Source of the DNA: Isotricha intestinalis
Taxonomy: Eukaryota > Ciliophora > Litostomatea > Vestibuliferida > Isotrichidae
Direction of reading: 5' to 3'
Assembly: GCA_023807065.1 (NCBI GenBank)
Contig: JAJJLU010000762.1
Span: 1 to 19,735, forward strand
DNA: 19,735 nucleotides
The position numbers and the translations under genes are program-made. The notes beneath the pieces were generated by a model. The model worked only from the letters and a program-made list of their open reading frames with translations. It ran no database searches and had not been told where the DNA came from. Each line of letters begins with the position of its first letter. Position 1 is the stretch's first letter. Shown one piece after another: positions 15,058 to 19,735 of the stretch.

Positions 15058-16030
15058 TTACTTTAATAAATTAAATTTAATTAATTCTAACTTCATATTA
15101 TATTTACATAAAGGGCAAACAACAGAATTTTCAAGCCAATCACTTAAACATTTTTCATGGAAAATATGTTTTCCACAAGAAAAAACTTTAAGATAATCGT
15201 TTCGTTTAAAATCATTTAAACAAATAACACATTCTTTTAATTTAGTAATATCTTTATTTAAAGGAAGATTTAAATTATCATATTTAATAACTTTCATTTT
15301 ATTAAATATATAATTTTTATCAATATCTTTAATAGGATAATTAGACATAGAAATAATTTTTTTTTGGATAATTTCATTTTCATTTGTAATTTTAATAACT
15401 TCTTTAGTTTTATCAAAGAAAAAATTTCTAATTTTTTTTAACTGTTCAATTAAACTTTTTAATTCAAATATATTTGAAGGTCTTTTTTCAATTAATTTTG
15501 AAGTTAAATCATCATCACTTTGTTTTTTTATTTCATTTGCTAAATTTTTATATTTTTCAAGTGAATTTTTTAATTCTTCAAAATTTTCTATTAATTCTTT
15601 TGAAATGGTCATTTCGCCAATTTGTTTAATTAATATTAAAGATATTTTATATTGTTCTAATGTATCCATATAAATTTTTTTAAATGAATCTAAACTTTTT
15701 TTAAATTCTTGATTTATATTTTTAAATATTGTAAAAAATTTCTCATATTCTAATTTATTTTCTCCTTTATCTACATGAATTATTATCACATCTCTTTTAT
15801 TATTTTCATTTATCAAATTTTTATTTAATTTTAATTTTCCTGTTGATTTTACTTTTTGAGTTATTTTTTCATTTTGAGCTTTTAAATAATATTTTGTCTT
15901 TTTATTTTGAGATTGATTGTTTTGAATTTTTGGAAGATACTATAAATATTTAATATATTTATTTTTTTACACTTCGATTTTCAATTCTATTGTGAGATCT
16001 TTTTAAATATAATCTTGATGTATTATTCAT
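15058..16030 (-). CDS. RING-H2 protein with coiled-coil N-terminus, two exons
   Basis: The gene is read as exon 1 at 16030-15971 (20 codons from ATG) and exon 2 at 15939-15058, giving 313 residues. A single intronless frame would have to begin at a TTG codon (15816) and would lose 61 residues. Joining across the 31-base intron keeps the frame exactly and gives an ATG start. The C-terminal RING-H2 finger, about 257-298, is C-x2-C-x14-C-x2-H-x2-H-x2-C-x10-C-x2-C. It has the typical FHEKCLSDWL and CPLC segments, so this is a probable E3 ubiquitin ligase. Residues about 80-215 are charged and helical, likely a coiled coil for oligomerisation or partner binding. There is no membrane span. Substrate and location are unknown. 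The stop is TAA. The NEK gene ends 266 bases beyond its start, on the same strand. Confidence 0.8.
15940..15970 (-). other. 31-nt intron in the RING-H2 gene
   Basis: On the minus strand the sequence runs from GTAAAA at 15970 to TATAG at 15940. Reading through it meets an in-frame TAA four codons in. Removing it joins AGT to TAT in phase 0, and the frame then stays open to the RING finger. Introns of this size are normal in ciliates. No transcript is available, so the intron is inferred from frame and splice-site logic. Confidence 0.75.
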
Positions 16031-16296
16031 TTTTTTTATATTTTATTTATTTATTTATCTTTTTAAGTTTTGATATTTTTTTATAATGAAAATTATATTT
16101 CTCTTATTAAAAAAAATTATTATCTATTCTTTTAAAAAAAATATTCTAATTCATACTTAAATCAATACTATTTAAAAAATATATAATTAATTAAAATAAT
16201 TTGTTTCATTTTTTCATAAAAACCAATATATTACACAATATGATGTTAATAAATTATTTATATTCATTCTTCACAAAAAAATAAAAATAAATTTCT

Positions 16297-19086
16297 TCAA
16301 GAACAAAAAGTAGAAATTCTTTCTTGAGAAATAATAGAAAAAACTTCAGGAATTTTTTTTATAGCATTATTAATCTGAATATCATTATATTTTTGATTCC
16401 ATTCATTTTTAATTTTCTTTTTAACTTTATCTTCATCAAATTTAACTTCATATAAATCAGTTGATTCATCAATAATATGATATATATCAATAAATAATTC
16501 AGCTCCTAAATCTTTTTCTAATTTTATTTTTAATTCTTCTATTTTTCCAAAATCACTTTCAAAATTTAATTTATTTTTTTTTTTTTTTTTATTTTCTATT
16601 ATTATATTTTTTGGAATTTCTAATTTATCGTTTTCAAATTCATAATTATAATTTGTTTCAAATGTTGTATTATTTATTGTATTTTCTTCATTTATATTTT
16701 TTTCTTTTTCTTCATTAAAAATTGTATTTAAATTTTTTTCTAAATCTATTAAATATCTATTCTTATTATATTTATCTTCTTCATCTTTTTTTTCATTAAT
16801 ATTTTCTTCTGAATTATCTATTAATTTTTTTTCTACAAAAATAATATCTGGAAAATATTTTTTCTTATTTTTTGAATTATTATTTTTTTCTCTTTTTGAA
16901 GGCCAAATAATTTCACTTTCATTATTTTTAGAATTATCTATTAAATTTTTCTTTAATTTTTCTCTTCCTTTCTTCATTACTTCTCTTAATTTAATTAAAT
17001 GTTCTTCTCTATTTATTTTATTTAAATTTCCTTTTTTTATATTTTTTTCTTTTTTTATTTTTTCTTCATTTATATTAAAAGATTTTTCCTTTTTTAATAT
17101 ATCATTTTTTCTTTCTGTTTTTTCACTTTCATTTTCTATTGAATTATATTCATATTTTATTATATTGTTATTATTGTTTATTGTTGAATTATTAATATTT
17201 ATTTTTTTATTATTTTTATTTTTAGTGGAATTTATTTTAATGTTTTTTTCATTTAAAATTGAAGAATTATTTATATTTATATTATTTTTTATATTGCATT
17301 TATCATTTAAATTATTTTTATTATTATTAGGATTTTTACTTATTTTATTATTATTATTATTTGAAATTTTAGTTAAATTATTATTTAAATTAAGTTTTTT
17401 ATTAATAACATTTTTATTATTATTATATTTGTAATTATTATTATTATTACTTAAATTATTATTATTATTTAATATGTTATTATTATTAGGGTTTATTTTG
17501 TTTATATTATTATTATAATTTTTCTTATTATGAAAATGTGAATTAACTTCACTACTATTACTATTTTTAATAATTTTATAATTATTATAACTTTTATTAA
17601 TATCAGCTGATTTTTTTCTCAACTTTAAATTCTGACGAGATTTAGGTCTTTTTGAATTTTGATCTGACTTTGGAATTTTTAATTCTCTATTTTTATTTAT
17701 ATTAATAATGACTGCAATTGATTTTTCTTTTTTAATTGGAGAAATATTTTTAGAATTCTCAATAATATAACTTTTATGTATATATTGAATTTGTTGTATT
17801 TTACTTTTATTTTTCTCTATTTTTTTTTCTTCACTTTTAGGTTCATATTTAATAATTTTCTTATATTTATTTTCTTTTTTATCTTCTGCTTTAACATCAT
17901 TTTTTTTATTAATACACTCTTTTTTTTCTTCTTTAATAATTAATTTACTTAAATCTGTCTTTTTCATATTTACATTATTACTAATATAATTTTTCTTATC
18001 ATCTTTTTTTCCTATATTATTATTTTTTTTATTACCATTAACATTACAATTAATATTATTAACATTATAATTATTATTATTTTGATTAATATTCTCAAAA
18101 TTTTTTTTATCTTTAACTCTATTATTACAACTATAAACATAACTAACATAATTATAGTTAATTTTCTTAAATTTATTAAAGCAATACTGATTATTATTTT
18201 TTTCTTTTTTTTTAAACTCCTTAACAAAGGAAATAGAAAGATCTTTATTAAATCCAAATAAATTTAAAACTTTAATGCTTCTTTCTCTAATAATATTCAT
18301 TTTTAAAATATCATTAACATTAGGTCTTAAATCAGGGTTAACATTTAATAATAGATAAAGTAAATTAATTAAATCATTAGAATAAATTTTAGGAGGAGGA
18401 GAAAAAAATCCTTTCATAATTTTTAAAGTTAACATAGGTAAAGAATTAGCATCAAAAGGCATTTTTAAACACATCATTTCATATAATAAAACACCTAAAG
18501 ACCAAATATCACTTTTAAAATTATAAGGTTTATTTAAAACTATTTCTGGACTTAAATAATATGGTGTTCCTATCATTGTACTTGCTTTTTTCCATGTATT
18601 ATTTAAATGTTTTGCAATTCCAAAATCTCCTAATTTAATTAATCCTTTTTTCGTTAAAAATATATTTTGAGATTTTAAATCTCTATGAATTATTTTTTTA
18701 TCATGTATATGCTTTAATGCTAAACATATTTGAGTAAAATAATCTAATATTATATTTTCTGAAAAATAATTCTTTTTTATTTGAGAATTTATTTTTTCTG
18801 ATAAATCACCATCATCTGCATATTCAGTTATTATATTTAAATATATTATTTCTTCTTTTTTTGATATGAAAAATTCTATAAATTTTATTATGTTTTGATG
18901 ATCTAGTTTTTGTAATATTTTTGTTTCATTTATTGTTTCTTCTCTTTCTTTTTCTGAAAGCTTTGATAAATTTATTCTTTTTATTACATATTGTTGATTT
19001 TTATTATTTTTATCCTCACATAAATATACTGTTCCGTATGATCCTTTTCCTATTTGTTTTATTATTTTGTATTTTGTGTTTGACAT
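16297..19086 (-). CDS. NIMA-related (NEK) protein kinase with long Asn/Lys-rich tail
   Basis: The 929-residue protein has an N-terminal kinase domain, about 7-265. It has GKGSYG (13-18), VIK with Lys36, Glu54 in helix C, HRDLKSQN with Asp136 and Asn141, DFG (154-156), activation segment TMIGTPYYLSPE (170-181), DIWSLG and RP (254-255). These features, especially the IGTPYYLSPE stretch, place it in the NEK family, which is greatly expanded in ciliates and usually tied to cilia and microtubules. From about 290 to 830 the tail is Asn/Lys/Glu-rich and probably disordered or coiled. The last 80 residues (KLEKDLGAELFIDIYHII...) resemble the conserved C-terminal helical segment seen in NEK1-like proteins. 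A run of 17 A's encodes Lys within the tail. The stop is TGA, the only one in the window. The kinase is expected to be active. Confidence 0.93.
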   Translation of the reverse strand: MSNTKYKIIKQIGKGSYGTVYLCEDKNNKNQQYVIKRINLSKLSEKEREETINETKILQKLDHQNIIKFIEFFISKKEEIIYLNIITEYADDGDLSEKINSQIKKNYFSENIILDYFTQICLALKHIHDKKIIHRDLKSQNIFLTKKGLIKLGDFGIAKHLNNTWKKASTMIGTPYYLSPEIVLNKPYNFKSDIWSLGVLLYEMMCLKMPFDANSLPMLTLKIMKGFFSPPPKIYSNDLINLLYLLLNVNPDLRPNVNDILKMNIIRERSIKVLNLFGFNKDLSISFVKEFKKKEKNNNQYCFNKFKKINYNYVSYVYSCNNRVKDKKNFENINQNNNNYNVNNINCNVNGNKKNNNIGKKDDKKNYISNNVNMKKTDLSKLIIKEEKKECINKKNDVKAEDKKENKYKKIIKYEPKSEEKKIEKNKSKIQQIQYIHKSYIIENSKNISPIKKEKSIAVIININKNRELKIPKSDQNSKRPKSRQNLKLRKKSADINKSYNNYKIIKNSNSSEVNSHFHNKKNYNNNINKINPNNNNILNNNNNLSNNNNNYKYNNNKNVINKKLNLNNNLTKISNNNNNKISKNPNNNKNNLNDKCNIKNNININNSSILNEKNIKINSTKNKNNKKININNSTINNNNNIIKYEYNSIENESEKTERKNDILKKEKSFNINEEKIKKEKNIKKGNLNKINREEHLIKLREVMKKGREKLKKNLIDNSKNNESEIIWPSKREKNNNSKNKKKYFPDIIFVEKKLIDNSEENINEKKDEEDKYNKNRYLIDLEKNLNTIFNEEKEKNINEENTINNTTFETNYNYEFENDKLEIPKNIIIENKKKKKNKLNFESDFGKIEELKIKLEKDLGAELFIDIYHIIDESTDLYEVKFDEDKVKKKIKNEWNQKYNDIQINNAIKKIPEVFSIISQERISTFCS

Positions 19087-19373
19087 TTTTTCTTTTTTTT
19101 TTTTTGATTTTTTAAATTGTTTTGAATTATTATTAATGTTATTATATTTATTTAATTTTTGTTTTATTATATCTTTTTTGGTTTATTTTATTTTAATCAA
19201 TTGAAAATAAAAAAATCTAAAAATAGAATAAATTTAGGGAATTTTTTGTAATCTCTATTTTTACAAACTTTTAATTAAAAATATTAAAATCAATTCTTCT
19301 TTTGAATATAATTCGGTTGTTAAATTTAATTAATTGAATAAATATTCTTATTTAAAATACTCTAATCAAAAAT

Positions 19374-19735
19374 TTAATTATATTTAACTTTAAAAACTTC
19401 AATTTTATTCACATCAAAAGAACTTTCCCCATCAATTAATTCTAATTTCTCAAATAATTACCATTTTTACCCCATCCTGTATTCATATCTGGATTCATGT
19501 CTAAATCACATCCACTTCCAAATATAGGTTCAATATCTTTATTTAAACAAATGCTACAACCATTTTTATATTTAGGAATTTAAACAAAAATAAAAGTTAA
19601 ATCATCTGTTTTATCTATTCCATCTAAACTTTCCCAATTAATTGGAGTATAACCACCAAATATTTTTCCTTTATTTGTATGAATTAATGTTAATGTTGGT
19701 CCTTTCTTATCACAATATTTATGAAAATCATTTCC
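19374..19735 (-). pseudogene. TLDc-domain gene fragment with in-frame stop and frameshift, cut by window end
   Basis: Reading the minus strand inward from the right edge gives a TLDc-like sequence: YCDKKGPTLTLIHTNKGKIF, then GGYTPINWESLDG, DDLTFIF, and after a break SICLNKDIEPIFGSG and DMNTGWGKNGNY. After that, in a frame shifted by one base, come ELIDGESSFDV and IEVFKVKYN. A TAA at 19580-19582 interrupts the domain where family members continue. Near 19450-19455 a one-base loss, probably in a T run, moves the frame, after which the TLDc C-terminus reads on to a TAA at 19374-19376. TLDc proteins are linked to oxidative-stress resistance and V-ATPase regulation, and many copies occur in ciliates. 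The order and spacing show a real domain that was later broken. A small intron does not rescue the frame: the GT-AG pair I tried (about 32 nt) puts the rest out of phase. Sequencing error at one of the two sites remains possible. Confidence 0.75.

Noticed and set aside
17165..17434. Leucine-rich, membrane-like plus-strand frame
   Set aside because: It is the antisense reading of poly-Asn codons of the NEK tail (AAT/AAC becomes ATT/GTT-type hydrophobic codons), not a gene.
19554..19585. A 32-base GT-AG intron that would remove the TAA in the TLDc fragment
   Set aside because: Excising it throws the downstream TLDc sequence out of frame and meets a stop within five codons, whereas the uninterrupted frame matches the domain on both sides.

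Overview
The window looks like the end of a macronuclear chromosome from an extremely AT-rich ciliate. It opens with two copies of CCCCAAT, a telomere-like C-rich repeat. The genes are compact, short-spaced and mostly intronless, with Asn/Lys/Ile-rich proteins. The one intron I can support is 31 nt long. The coding regions use CAA for Gln and stay open over 900 codons. They end in TAA (eight genes), TAG (one) and TGA (one), so the standard genetic code fits and the TAA/TAG=Gln code of Tetrahymena, Paramecium and Ichthyophthirius does not. CCCCAAT ends plus the standard code suggest a litostome ciliate such as a rumen Entodinium relative. That placement rests partly on memory of the group and is an inference.

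Layout. Positions 1-4016 are a gene-poor subtelomeric zone. It holds two tandemly duplicated minus-strand genes for small, secreted, probably GPI-anchored cysteine-rich proteins, with duplicated flanking sequence. From 4017 the chromosome becomes gene-dense: an EF-hand-like/PH-like protein kinase and a Vps54/Vps50-type tethering subunit (both +); a single C2H2 zinc-finger protein (-); a RING1-IBR membrane protein (+); a cyclin (-); a UPF0016/GDT1-type transporter homologue (+); a RING-H2 protein with a tiny 5' intron (-); and a large NIMA-related (NEK) kinase (-). The right edge is a broken TLDc-domain gene (-) that runs out of the window.

The core genes are not an operon. They are housekeeping and regulatory eukaryotic genes (phosphorylation, cell cycle, ubiquitin, vesicle tethering, Golgi ion homeostasis) in mixed orientation, with two divergent pairs sharing intergenic regions of under 200 bp. 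The most unusual part is the subtelomeric pair. Two 150-residue proteins have exactly the same cysteine spacing and share a 64-nt block of perfect DNA identity although the rest of each gene has diverged. This suggests a surface-antigen-like family shaped by gene conversion or very strong constraint. Other oddities are a kinase with DFN in place of DFG, a GDT1 homologue with both signature motifs altered, an RBR-like protein with no visible catalytic third zinc module, and the TLDc pseudogene.
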